A DNA stretch of 64,000 bases from an uncultured Flavobacteriaceae bacterium (GTDB lineage Bacteria; Bacteroidota; Bacteroidia; Flavobacteriales; Flavobacteriaceae). The DNA is taken from positions 496,001 to 560,000 of the forward strand of contig CANNBV010000003.1 in assembly GCA_947502975.1 (NCBI GenBank). The letters run 5' to 3'. This document shows positions 17,606 through 26,136 of this stretch, piece by piece. The stretch's first letter is position 1; each line of letters starts with the position of its first letter. A program made the translations under genes and the position numbers. Below the pieces are notes generated by a model. It made no database searches. It was not told the origin of the DNA and saw nothing but the letters and a program-made list of their open reading frames with translations.

Positions 17606-19153
17606 ATGAAAAAAGTATTAAAACATATTGCTCTACTAATGATAATTATCTTTTCAGGATGTTCTAAAGATACAACTGAAGAAGAAATTGTTATTGAAAA
17701 ACCTATAATCACTATTCTAGCAAATTCAAGTTCAGCATCAGAACCAGAAAACCATGGTGGTTTTACCATTAGACTATCAGAAGCTATAGATAATGACCTC
17801 ATTATTAACTTTGATATTGATGGTAATGCTGAAAACGGTGTAGATTATGAGGAAATACCTGAAACCATTACTATTTTGGCTAATACAACACGTGCAAACA
17901 TTCCAATAAATATTATTGATGATATAGAATCAGAGGAAATCGAATCAGTAAAGATCACTCTAAAAAGTACAGATAATACGAATGTTGAAATTGGAACTAC
18001 AAACTCAGCCTCTCTTAATATCACCAACGAAGCCGAAGAATTTCTGTTGTCTCCTTCTGAAGCTAAGTTTTATGTAGTTAATTCGAATGCAACTCCAGAA
18101 ACTATAGCCTTATTTTACAACTTAAACAAAGTAGCAAGAACCAGTTTTATTATTGGCCAACAAGATGCATTTAGCTCTTTTTTTAATAATGAATCAGGAG
18201 CTTCTGATATGAAGAAAACAACGGGTCATGATCCTGGTTTGTTAGGTTCAGATTTCATGTTTATGACGGACGATAAAAATGACGAAACCACATCAAATTG
18301 GTTTTACAATCAAGAACAATCCATTAAAGCAGATGCTATAGAAGCATATAGTAAAGGTATGGTAAATACTTTTTTATGGCATATGCGAGAACCTTATGAA
18401 GGTGAGTATTTCTATACTGATAGTATGACAGATTTTCAAAAGAACAATGCCTTTATAAGTATTTTACCTGGCGGAGAGAACCATGATTATTATAAATTGA
18501 AGCTAGATAAAATAGCAACAGTAGCAAGTAGCTTAGTTGGTAATGATGGAAAGCTAATACCTATCATATTCAGACCATTTCATGAATTTGATGGTGATTG
18601 GTTTTGGTGGGGAAAAGCCTATTGTACGCCAGAGCAGTTTATAGATTTATGGCGTTTTACTGTAAGTTATTTAAAAGATACCAAAGGTGTAAATAATATG
18701 CTATTTGCTTATGCTTCAGATAGAAACTTTAACTCAGAAGCTGAATACCTTGAACGCTACCCAGGTGATAATTATGTAGATGTTCTTGGCATGGATAATT
18801 ATGGTGATTTTAATAATGGCATAATGGGATTAGACCTAGTAAATAACAAACTACAGATCATTTCAAATCTTGCTAAAGAAAAAGTAAAAATAGCTGCCTT
18901 AACAGAATCTTGTTTTTTTGTTACTCCGGGTGTTAATGAACCTTTGCCTAATTTTTATACTCAAGATTTATATAATTCCATTACAGAAAACAATGTAAAA
19001 CTCAGTTATATGATGTTTTGGTCTAATATTCAAGACTCGTATTGTGTTCCAGCACCAAGCAACTCCAACACAAACGATTTTATTACATTTTCAAGCAAAA
19101 TAGATGTTTTACTTCAAAATGAACTACCAAATCTATACGAGTTACCAAATTAA
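17606..19153 (+). CDS. GH26 beta-mannanase lipoprotein with Calx-beta domain
   Basis: A 515-aa lipoprotein (signal MKKVLKHIALLMIIIFSGC, lipidated C19, then SKDTTEEE). Residues about 35-145 form a Calx-beta-like domain (SASEPENHGGFTIRLSEAI; NGVDYEEIPETITILA; DDIESEEIESVKITL), probably a spacer or calcium-binding unit that holds the enzyme off the membrane. The GH26 domain follows: IGQQDAFSSFF, acid/base E327 in FRPFHEFDGDWFWWG and nucleophile E434 in ALTES. It is the last gene of the operon, with zero spacing from the epimerase gene, and its stop lies six bases from the stop of the opposing GH5 gene. With a different architecture from the first GH26, the two probably act at different sites, this one likely on the cell surface. 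Confidence 0.93.
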   Translation: MKKVLKHIALLMIIIFSGCSKDTTEEEIVIEKPIITILANSSSASEPENHGGFTIRLSEAIDNDLIINFDIDGNAENGVDYEEIPETITILANTTRANIPINIIDDIESEEIESVKITLKSTDNTNVEIGTTNSASLNITNEAEEFLLSPSEAKFYVVNSNATPETIALFYNLNKVARTSFIIGQQDAFSSFFNNESGASDMKKTTGHDPGLLGSDFMFMTDDKNDETTSNWFYNQEQSIKADAIEAYSKGMVNTFLWHMREPYEGEYFYTDSMTDFQKNNAFISILPGGENHDYYKLKLDKIATVASSLVGNDGKLIPIIFRPFHEFDGDWFWWGKAYCTPEQFIDLWRFTVSYLKDTKGVNNMLFAYASDRNFNSEAEYLERYPGDNYVDVLGMDNYGDFNNGIMGLDLVNNKLQIISNLAKEKVKIAALTESCFFVTPGVNEPLPNFYTQDLYNSITENNVKLSYMMFWSNIQDSYCVPAPSNSNTNDFITFSSKIDVLLQNELPNLYELPN

Positions 19154-19159
19154 AAAGTA

Positions 19160-20182
19160 TTATTCTTTTGAAGTATAACTTCTGAATTTCTTTTTAAAGA
19201 ACTTCCCTTGTAAAGAAGGTGTAAACTTTTTATCTAGATACATATTTGGACCCCAGTCTTTATCAAAAACCCAAACTAGATACGATATTTCTCTAGTATC
19301 ACAATAGTCTGTTATAATCTTACCGTATGTTAAATCATCATTAATTACGGGCTCGTGTGCGCCAGGATCATTCGATATACAAAACCCCATTTCTGTGAGT
19401 ATTAAAGGGTATTTATCTTTAACAAATCCCCAATCTGCAGTCCATTTTTCTTCCCATGGTTTTTCTCTTTTTTGCGGATAAGGATGACTCACATAACCAA
19501 TACCTTCAACATCTAACGGGCTGTTTTTTACTGGTGTTAAATCGTAAGCCCAATTAAACCCGGCTACTAAAGGAACACCTTCACCCCAATTTGCTCTTAT
19601 AATATCAATAACTTTCTTATTAAACGATTTCCAATCTTCCCAAACAAGAGTTCCAAATTTCCCGTTATACATAGTGGGCTCATTAAAAATTTCATAAAAA
19701 GCTACAGTTGTATTTTTTCCGTAGCGCTGAGCTATAACTTTCCAAAAATTAAAAGTTTCCGCTTTATCTGTAGCGTAAACATCACGTAAATATTTTTCAG
19801 TCTCTATATTTCCTATACTATGCCAATCTATAACCACATAGATATTAAATTCCTCAGCCCATTTTACACCTTGATCTAATAATTTTAAGTAAGCCTTAAT
19901 ACCTCTATTACGCATTCGCTTTGGATGAACGGGAAAACGTACTAAATTAACACCCCAATCCTTTAACTCTTTAAAATATTTTTTCTTCCATAAACCATCA
20001 CTTTTTAGTTTATCAGGATCACTAGAACTAACACCCCTAAAAACAACGGTTTCTCCTTTCTGATTTACAAAACTATTCCCTTTTACAACAATCCTATCCA
20101 TACTATTTTGAGCAGATACTGATGTTAAAATAAGGACTAAAAAAATAATTAAAGATTGTCTTAATTCTATTTTCATAACCAA
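19160..20182 (-). CDS. GH5 endo-beta-glycanase, secreted
   Basis: A 340-aa single-domain GH5 enzyme with a cleavable signal peptide (IIFLVLILTSVSAQN). ATG 20182 and ATG 20176 are both possible. The TIM barrel shows GVNLVRFPVHP, VVIDWHS, acid/base E168 in EIFNEPTMY, HPYPQKREKPWE, and nucleophile E264 in LTEMGF. These fit endo-beta-1,4-glucanase or mannanase subfamilies; sequence alone by eye does not settle the subfamily. No lipobox is visible, so the enzyme is probably periplasmic or secreted. It is the last of three leftward GH5 genes, 15 bases after the GH5_7-like gene. Confidence 0.88.
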   Translation of the reverse strand: MVMKIELRQSLIIFLVLILTSVSAQNSMDRIVVKGNSFVNQKGETVVFRGVSSSDPDKLKSDGLWKKKYFKELKDWGVNLVRFPVHPKRMRNRGIKAYLKLLDQGVKWAEEFNIYVVIDWHSIGNIETEKYLRDVYATDKAETFNFWKVIAQRYGKNTTVAFYEIFNEPTMYNGKFGTLVWEDWKSFNKKVIDIIRANWGEGVPLVAGFNWAYDLTPVKNSPLDVEGIGYVSHPYPQKREKPWEEKWTADWGFVKDKYPLILTEMGFCISNDPGAHEPVINDDLTYGKIITDYCDTREISYLVWVFDKDWGPNMYLDKKFTPSLQGKFFKKKFRSYTSKE

Positions 20183-20197
20183 ATAAGAGATTACGTT

Positions 20198-21544
20198 TTA
20201 TTCGTTTAAATTACCAAGTTTCTTATTAGTCGATTTTATGAGATTCATAGTGGAAGTATCTGATGCAAACACAGAGTTTAATCCTTGAGGTTCCTGCGGC
20301 GGGTCACTAGTTAAATCATCACCTTTTTCCCATTTCCCTTCTGAGTTTCTATTTTTTGGCTGAGCAAAGCCACTAAATCCCCAAAAATTAAGACCATTTA
20401 AAGCACCCCCATTTTCGTAATTATCTTCTAACATTGAGAATATCATTTGATAATAGTTATCTCTATTTTTTACGCTAGAATTTACTGATAAACTTTCTCC
20501 TTGTCTAGGCAAACCAAATTCTGAAAACACAAGCGGCACTCCTTTTTCTTTAGCCACATTTATATGTTTTTGCACATATGCTTTGGCTTTTATTTTAGCA
20601 TCTTCAATGCCTTTACCTGGTTCACCTTCTTTATATAAACTCCAGTTTTTTACCCAAACATGCGCTGTTAAATAATCTATGTTGGAATTTTTATGTATAC
20701 GCTTATAAGAATCAATATCGTCTAAAAAAGCAACTTCTCCCTCCGCTCCTGTTGATATTAAGTGCACAGGGTCTAATTCTTCAATTAAATCAACTACTCT
20801 ATTAAGCCATTCTGTAAAAGGTTTTTCGTGAGCTTCATTAGCTATTCTAGGTTCGTTACCAACTTGCCAAGACATAACTGTATTATCAGTTGTGTACTTT
20901 TTATTAGTATAGCGGTTAGTTCTTCCCATAATAAATCTCACATGATCTTCTAATTGCTCCATGCAAGGCTTGCAACTATGAAATTGCGGGAAATAATCAA
21001 AATATTGCTTCCAAGTATATTTTTGTAAGTTAGGAATAGGCACTTTTCCATAACCATTCCATTCAAGATATTGAGACATACCTCCACTCCATTCCCAATT
21101 ATTGGTAAAATATAATACGGCGTACATATTTCGCTTGCGAAGCGCTGCCATAAAATAATCGAGACCTTCAAGTAATTTATCATCATATTTTCCCAATTTA
21201 TATTGTAAAGCTGGCTTAACAGTGTAATCATTTTTTCCTCCATCTGCACCAATTAAAACTCTCAAATTGTCAATGCCATGAGCTAACATAAAATCTAATT
21301 CCTTGTTTAAGCGCAATTTCCCTTCTTCTCCTTGAGAAGCTAAAAGCGGGCCATACCAATAATTGGTTCCAACATAATAGTATGGACTTTCACCTTTATA
21401 AAACTTACCATCTTTGATAGTTATTAAATCCGGTTGTGCTAAAGCTTTAAATTCTGAAATATCTTCTTTGGAAACTACATTTTTAGCCGATTTACATGAG
21501 TAAAGACCTAACAAAATGATAGATACTAATATTAATTTTTTCAT
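20198..21544 (-). CDS. GH5_7-like beta-mannanase lipoprotein
   Basis: A 448-aa lipoprotein (MKKLILVSIILLGLYSC, lipidated C17). Mannanase features: YYVGTNYWYGPLLAS, IDNLRVLIGADGG, VLYFTNNWEWSGGMSQYLEW, HVRFIMGRTNRYT, acid/base E231 in SWQVGNEPRI, HVWVKNWSLY and nucleophile E342 in VFSEFGLPR. This set, in particular the NNWEWSGG segment and the length, is typical of subfamily GH5_7 endo-beta-1,4-mannanases. It lies 29 bases after the first GH5 gene and 15 before the third, so the three are one transcription unit. It probably acts at the cell surface or in the periplasm on mannan or glucomannan. Confidence 0.93.
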   Translation of the reverse strand: MKKLILVSIILLGLYSCKSAKNVVSKEDISEFKALAQPDLITIKDGKFYKGESPYYYVGTNYWYGPLLASQGEEGKLRLNKELDFMLAHGIDNLRVLIGADGGKNDYTVKPALQYKLGKYDDKLLEGLDYFMAALRKRNMYAVLYFTNNWEWSGGMSQYLEWNGYGKVPIPNLQKYTWKQYFDYFPQFHSCKPCMEQLEDHVRFIMGRTNRYTNKKYTTDNTVMSWQVGNEPRIANEAHEKPFTEWLNRVVDLIEELDPVHLISTGAEGEVAFLDDIDSYKRIHKNSNIDYLTAHVWVKNWSLYKEGEPGKGIEDAKIKAKAYVQKHINVAKEKGVPLVFSEFGLPRQGESLSVNSSVKNRDNYYQMIFSMLEDNYENGGALNGLNFWGFSGFAQPKNRNSEGKWEKGDDLTSDPPQEPQGLNSVFASDTSTMNLIKSTNKKLGNLNE

Positions 21545-21573
21545 CTTAATTTGTATAGTTATTGGGTTTATTA

Positions 21574-23436
21574 CTATTGATATTCTAATTCTACTCTAAC
21601 GATATCAATTTTATCAGTAGATTTAAATTTGATGTATTTTATCTCTTGATTTGAATTTATGGTTGATTGATTGATGGTATACTTGCGAGGAATTAAATAA
21701 TCATAATTTTTTTCATTGGATTTGTATTCATCAAATGAGTAATTAACTTGCTCATAATTCAATCCATCCTGAGAAGCATAAAACTTAATATTTGGCTTTT
21801 TTGATGATTCGTAACTAAATAGCCTAATTTCCTTGAAACTTTTGGGTACAAAGTAGACACCTTCTGCATTTTTTTTACCATGAATCCTTGAGAAAGCTTC
21901 TTTAAAAGATCTACAATCTCCCGTTTCTATCTCCAAATTTTTATATGTTTCAAGCTTCATTAAATGCCTTGAATAATCAACTCGTGTTAAAAAGTTCACC
22001 TTTACAGGTCCAACAATATTAGATGGATCAGATTTACCAGCTTTATTTAATGCTCTAATTCTGTAGTAATATGTTGCTCCAATTTCTGCATCTTCATCAC
22101 TATATAAATCAAATCCTGGAGTGTCAACATCATCAATATTATGCTCTATTATTTCCCATGGTCCATCAGGAGACTCACTTCTTTCAATATCATAACCGCT
22201 AGCACCAGCAGCACCTTGCCAACTAAATTTTGGTGTTTCATTAAAATCTAAAACTATTGGAGGATTAGGTACTGTAATTTCTGGGGTCTCTAAGTTTCGT
22301 ATTTCAAAAGACTTTTTTCGGTACAGCTTCATTGTCTCTCGCTCTCCATATATTTCTCCATCATCAAATCCTGGCCAATGATATGCCCTATACAACACAT
22401 TTGCAAATGGTTCTGTATGGTAATAAAACCCACCATCTTTATCATGGCGACGTAAACTCCAAATAAGCCCTCCTGAAATAGCAGGCTCATCCATAAGATA
22501 ATTAAGAACACTTTCAATTCCTGACACGCTAATAAAACCAAATTCACCTAAAATTAAAGGCTTCTTTCCATCAACAAGATTAACCGTTTTCTTTAAATTA
22601 GAAATCATTATTGCTGAAGTTGGCTCATAATGATGAGTACTTATAATGTCTATCGCTGGTTCATCAATGGAATACTGTTGTACAAAAACATTTTTAGGAC
22701 CAATACCATCTGTATGTATAGCAAAAAACCCATCCATAAATAAGTGGTTCTTATCAATACTTTTAACGTATCTAGCTATTTCTATTCCCCATTCTGGAGG
22801 GTTTTCTAATTCGTTTCCAGACTCCCAAGCCAAAATTGTTTTATCATCTTTATATTTTACACCTGTAACTGTGTTTGTTCTATTTAATACATATTTAATG
22901 GTTTTTTTAAAATCTTTTATAAGTTGTCTGTCTGTCCAAAACTCATTTTTATTTTTATTTCTAAAATCTGCGTAATTTGGTCTACCTCCCATCCATTCCC
23001 AGTTATTTACTAAAGGGATAATAACTCTAACTTTATATTCTGAGGCCAAGGCAAGCATAGTATCCATGACCTTAAAAGCTTCTTCATTAAATGTTCCAGG
23101 TCCTTCTACATAGGTTATCGATTTACTTGGGAATTTTTTATTCCTAACCGGTATAGTATATGTTCTAGCTACATTACTACCAACTCGATTTAAGGTTTCA
23201 AATAAATCTCGAAGTTCAAACTCAGAGGGAAGTCCGTATGGGTTTGTTTCTTCAAAATCCATATTGTCTTCAACGTAATTCATAGTTGGAACGTTATACG
23301 AGAGGAATCTAAAGGCTTTGTTGCCATCAAATAATTGATTACCATCAACAGTAATAAAATTTTCAAAACCTTGACTTTGTATATGAAATGAATTCAAAAA
23401 AAGCATTACTCCAAATAAGAATTTAAGTTTCTTCAT
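21574..23436 (-). CDS. Multidomain GH5 mannanase-like enzyme with Fn3 domain
   Basis: Start chosen at ATG 23436 (620 aa) because MKKLKFLFGVMLFLNSFHIQSQ is a good signal peptide; an upstream ATG at 23496 adds 20 residues before it. The catalytic domain (about 30-370) is GH5/GH-A-like: FRFLSYNVPTMNYVED, VIIPLVNNWEWMGGRPNY, acid/base E209 in WESGNELENP, STHHYEPTSA and nucleophile E298 in LGEFGFISV. Residues about 385-490 form a fibronectin type III domain (PPIVLDFNETPKFSWQGA; YYYRIRALNKAGKSDPSN). The last 125 residues may be a beta-sandwich of the discoidin type (KEIRLFSYESSKKPNIKFYA; YIKFKSTDKIDIVRVELEY). The NNWEW motif it shares with the next gene suggests mannan as substrate, but the divergence leaves this open. 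First gene of the GH5 unit. Confidence 0.87.
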   Translation of the reverse strand: MKKLKFLFGVMLFLNSFHIQSQGFENFITVDGNQLFDGNKAFRFLSYNVPTMNYVEDNMDFEETNPYGLPSEFELRDLFETLNRVGSNVARTYTIPVRNKKFPSKSITYVEGPGTFNEEAFKVMDTMLALASEYKVRVIIPLVNNWEWMGGRPNYADFRNKNKNEFWTDRQLIKDFKKTIKYVLNRTNTVTGVKYKDDKTILAWESGNELENPPEWGIEIARYVKSIDKNHLFMDGFFAIHTDGIGPKNVFVQQYSIDEPAIDIISTHHYEPTSAIMISNLKKTVNLVDGKKPLILGEFGFISVSGIESVLNYLMDEPAISGGLIWSLRRHDKDGGFYYHTEPFANVLYRAYHWPGFDDGEIYGERETMKLYRKKSFEIRNLETPEITVPNPPIVLDFNETPKFSWQGAAGASGYDIERSESPDGPWEIIEHNIDDVDTPGFDLYSDEDAEIGATYYYRIRALNKAGKSDPSNIVGPVKVNFLTRVDYSRHLMKLETYKNLEIETGDCRSFKEAFSRIHGKKNAEGVYFVPKSFKEIRLFSYESSKKPNIKFYASQDGLNYEQVNYSFDEYKSNEKNYDYLIPRKYTINQSTINSNQEIKYIKFKSTDKIDIVRVELEYQ

Positions 23437-23520
23437 TCTATTATTTTTTACGCTATAAATTATCTTCTTATCACAATTTATAGCATAAAAAATCAATTAA
23501 AAAATAAAACTAAAAAATTG

Positions 23521-23582
23521 GACGAATACTTGAAGAGATTGATAGTATCGTACAATATATAATTGACTAAGACGAATACCTG
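23521..23582. repeat. Pair of direct repeats GACGAATACYTG, 50 bp apart
   Basis: GACGAATACTTG at 23521-23532 and GACGAATACCTG at 23571-23582 differ at one base and are exactly 50 bases apart. They lie 85 and 135 bases upstream of the first GH5 start, on the side where its promoter must be. They could be half-sites for a regulator of the GH5 genes, or chance. Confidence 0.4.
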
Positions 23583-23613
23583 TCTTATAATAAGTGATCG
23601 TTATAAAACAAAA

Positions 23614-23639
23614 AATCCGAACACAAATGTGATCGGATT
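23614..23639 (-). terminator. Intrinsic terminator of the tRNA-Ser/tRNA-Pro operon
   Basis: AATCCGA / TCGGATT arms enclosing a shorter ACA/TGT pair. Read leftwards the stem is followed by TTTTTTGTTTT. It is five bases beyond the encoded CCA end of tRNA-Pro. Confidence 0.87.
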
Positions 23640-23643
23640 CTAT

Positions 23644-23721
23644 TGGTCGGGGTGGCAGGATTCGAACCTGCGACCTCCGCGTCCCAAACGCGGCGCGATA
23701 ACCGGGCTACGCTACACCCCG
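23644..23721 (-). tRNA. tRNA-Pro (anticodon TGG)
   Basis: On the minus strand a full cloverleaf: acceptor CGGGGTG pairs with CACCCCG, anticodon loop TTTGGGA inside a GCG-rich stem, T-arm GCAGGTTCGAATCCTGC, discriminator A and an encoded CCA (plus 23644-23646). The anticodon TGG reads proline codons CCA/CCG and others by wobble. Confidence 0.97.
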
Positions 23722-23741
23722 ATTTGGTTATCTAAATTTTG

Positions 23742-23825
23742 CGGAGAGACCGGGATTCGAACCCGGGCAACACTTGCGCGTTGACAGATTAGCAATCTGC
23801 TCCATTACCACTCTGGCACCTCTCC
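23742..23825 (-). tRNA. tRNA-Ser (anticodon GCT)
   Basis: On the minus strand: acceptor GGAGAGG pairs with TCTCTCC (one G-T pair), anticodon arm CAGATTGCTAATCTG with anticodon GCT, a long variable arm (AACGCGCAAGTGTT), and T-arm CCGGGTTCGAATCCCGG. The length of 84 and the long variable arm fit tRNA-Ser reading AGC/AGT. No CCA is encoded. It precedes tRNA-Pro in the same transcript, 20 bases apart. Confidence 0.97.
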
Positions 23826-23864
23826 TAATTCCTTAAAGAACTTGTGCAATCTAAATTGCGGATG

Positions 23865-23895
23865 CAAATGTAATTTAAACATTATAAGAACGCAA
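23865..23895 (-). promoter_or_regulatory. Candidate promoter of the tRNA operon
   Basis: Read leftwards: TTG (plus 23893-23895), 20 bases, then TACATTTG (plus 23865-23872). This fits the Bacteroidota vegetative promoter (-33 TTG, -7 TAnnTTTG). The predicted start lies about 30 bases before the 5' end of tRNA-Ser, between the HD-domain gene and the tRNAs. Confidence 0.6.
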
Positions 23896-23920
23896 CTATT
23901 TTATTTAATTTTTGAAAAAA

Positions 23921-25969
23921 TTATTCGGGATATTCTATCCTTAAATGGTAAATATTTGCAAGCTTGTGTTTTAGCACTTTTTTAATGGTTTGAATTTCTT
24001 TAAATGTGATATTAGCATTTAAAAATTGTTCCTCATCTATCTGCTTATTTATAATATTTTCAACAAAAGCATCAATTTTTGTAGATGTTGGATCTTTTAA
24101 ACTTTTAGAAGCTGCTTCTACACTATCACACATCATCAAAATAGCTGTTTCTTTACTGAAAGGTTTTGGTCCAGGGTATCTAAATAAATCTGGGTTAATA
24201 TCTTCATCTACCTCTTTAGCTTTTCTATAAAAATAATATACAACGCTTGTACCATGATGGGTTCTAATAAAATCAATTACCCTATCCGGTAAATTATTTT
24301 TCTTTGCTATTTCAATACCATTTATTACGTGGTCTATTATAATTCTTGCGCTTTCTTTAGAGGACAGCTCATTATGCGGATTAATGCCAGTGGATTGATT
24401 CTCTGTAAAATAATTAGGCATTGCCATTTTTCCAATATCATGATACAGGGCTCCTACCCTAACCAACATAGCATTAGCCCCAATTTCGTTTGCTGAAGCT
24501 TCAGCTAGATTAGCAACGTTTAATGAATGATGAAAAGTTCCTGGTGATACATTGGAGAGTTCTTTTAAAAGTTTTGTATTGGTATCTGATAATTCCAAAA
24601 GTGATACATCTGAAACTAAACCAAACATTTTTTCATAAGCATAAATGAGCGGTTGCACAAATAGTGTGGCAAGTCCGCATAAAATGAATAGCAAAAATGT
24701 GTTCCAATCTATGGTTTCTATACTACCTTCATGAATTACAAAAAATGCAAAATATGCGATAATGTAAATGAGTGTGATTTGCCCAACTGAAATAAATAAG
24801 TTAGCACGCTTATAGAGCTCAGAAACTGTTAAGATTGTTACTATCCCTGCTAGTATCTGTAAAAACATATACTCATAGCTATTAGGTACAATAGAGCCTA
24901 GTAAAAGCACCGTAATTACATGAGTAAACATGCCTAAACGCGCATCAAAAAATGCTTTTAAAACTAACGGAAGTACACACAAAGGCACCACGTATAAATA
25001 TTCAGAATTGTAATTTACTACCAAGGTTGTGACAAATACCATCAACAAGATATTAAAGAAGATAAATGTAACCTTAGTGTTATTCTCGAACACTTTTACT
25101 CTATATTTCCTAAGGAACAACAAGAGCATCAAAAGCGCTAAAGCGACTAGTAATGTATAAGCAAATAGAATCCAATTGTAATTGGCTTCATTCCAAACTT
25201 GAGATTCGTATTCTGATTGTAGCGATTTTAACTTTTGAAATTTATCACCTTCAACTACTTCACCTTTTGATATAACTAATGTACCACGTTCAACACTACC
25301 TCTAGCGTATGATATCTTATTCAATTCATCTTGAAGGGCTTTTTCTGTAAACGACTTGTTATATGTTAAATTTGGCTCTATAACATCAAAAAACAACGAT
25401 GTAAACTTAGCATTGTATGCGTTCCATCCTACAGCTTTTAACTTCTTTTCAATAAATGCTTTAACATCATCCTGTTTCACTAAATTGGCATAAACAGTAT
25501 TCTGTTTTTTTACATTGCCACTCAGGATTTCAACCATTCTATCATTTTCAAAATTATAACTATCCACTAGGATACCATAATTATAAATACTTTCTAAAAC
25601 ACCTTTCCCTGCTTGCTGCAACGTACTTTTTAATGAGCTTGAAATAGAGTCTGTAAACGTTGCCGAAAATCCACTATCATAGGCGTTAAGTACATCTTCT
25701 TTTACGGAATCATCTACATCAAAATACAATGGCGTCTGACTTTCAATTGATTTTCTTTCTTTTTCAATTTCATCATCTGCCTTCTTTATTGCAAAATTAA
25801 AAGGGGCATACAAATTTTCAGACTGCCATGGTTTACCCCTTTCAAAGCTATATTTAAATTTTCCACTCTTTGGAAACAAATACACTATTAAAAATGTAGT
25901 ACATACAAATAATAATGTCTTGTATATCAACGAATGATTCCTATATAGCTTGTTTATGAAGTCTTTCAT
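23921..25969 (-). CDS. 7TM-HD (PgpH/YqfF-like) membrane phosphodiesterase
   Basis: A 682-aa membrane protein of the 7TM receptor-HD hydrolase family, whose studied members degrade cyclic di-AMP. Order: one N-terminal membrane anchor (about 15-33, LLFVCTTFLIVYLF), an extracytoplasmic domain (about 40-270), a run of seven membrane helices (about 275-455), and a cytoplasmic HD domain (about 475-640) with FHHSLNVANLAEASA, VGALYHDIGKM, FIRTHHGTSVVYYFY and AILMMCDSVEAASKSL. The metal-binding His and Asp residues of the HDIG motif are present. The length matches the family. Its start is divergent from the thiolase gene and close to a perfect 19-bp inverted repeat. Substrate is inferred from the family. 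Confidence 0.93.
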   Translation of the reverse strand: MKDFINKLYRNHSLIYKTLLFVCTTFLIVYLFPKSGKFKYSFERGKPWQSENLYAPFNFAIKKADDEIEKERKSIESQTPLYFDVDDSVKEDVLNAYDSGFSATFTDSISSSLKSTLQQAGKGVLESIYNYGILVDSYNFENDRMVEILSGNVKKQNTVYANLVKQDDVKAFIEKKLKAVGWNAYNAKFTSLFFDVIEPNLTYNKSFTEKALQDELNKISYARGSVERGTLVISKGEVVEGDKFQKLKSLQSEYESQVWNEANYNWILFAYTLLVALALLMLLLFLRKYRVKVFENNTKVTFIFFNILLMVFVTTLVVNYNSEYLYVVPLCVLPLVLKAFFDARLGMFTHVITVLLLGSIVPNSYEYMFLQILAGIVTILTVSELYKRANLFISVGQITLIYIIAYFAFFVIHEGSIETIDWNTFLLFILCGLATLFVQPLIYAYEKMFGLVSDVSLLELSDTNTKLLKELSNVSPGTFHHSLNVANLAEASANEIGANAMLVRVGALYHDIGKMAMPNYFTENQSTGINPHNELSSKESARIIIDHVINGIEIAKKNNLPDRVIDFIRTHHGTSVVYYFYRKAKEVDEDINPDLFRYPGPKPFSKETAILMMCDSVEAASKSLKDPTSTKIDAFVENIINKQIDEEQFLNANITFKEIQTIKKVLKHKLANIYHLRIEYPE

Positions 25970-25988
25970 GTAAAGAAGATAATATTGT

Positions 25989-25996
25989 CAAAAATA
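25989..25996 (-). promoter_or_regulatory. Candidate -7 element for the 7TM-HD gene
   Basis: TATTTTTG on the minus strand fits TAnnTTTG, 20 bases before the ATG at 25969. No TTG is found about 20 bases upstream; that position is occupied by the 19-bp inverted repeat starting at 25997. Confidence 0.35.
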
Positions 25997-26047
25997 CATG
26001 AATTTTTTCATTTGAAAACTCATATAAATCAAATGAAAAAATTCATG
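25997..26047. repeat. Perfect 19-bp inverted repeat in a divergent promoter region
   Basis: CATGAATTTTTTCATTTGA at 25997-26015 and its exact reverse complement at 26029-26047, separated by 13 bases. It lies between two genes that both read away from it, so it cannot be a terminator for either. It abuts the candidate -7 element of the 7TM-HD gene and could be an operator, a cruciform or a hairpin in an unseen small RNA. Confidence 0.9.
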
Positions 26048-26136
26048 GGTCATACAGAATCCTATAATCCAAATAATACTTATATTATCTCTTAAAAAAT
26101 GATTATTTTCGCCTTAGCTAATTTTAAATTTTTATT

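Noticed and set aside
23437-23496. Upstream extension of the multidomain GH5 gene
   Set aside because: It places 20 residues before a clear signal peptide; ATG 23436 is the better start.
23563-23784. Forward reading frame of 73 codons across the tRNA genes
   Set aside because: It is the complement of tRNA-Pro and part of tRNA-Ser; such peptides (GWQDSNLRPPRPKRGA) are known false products of tRNA DNA.
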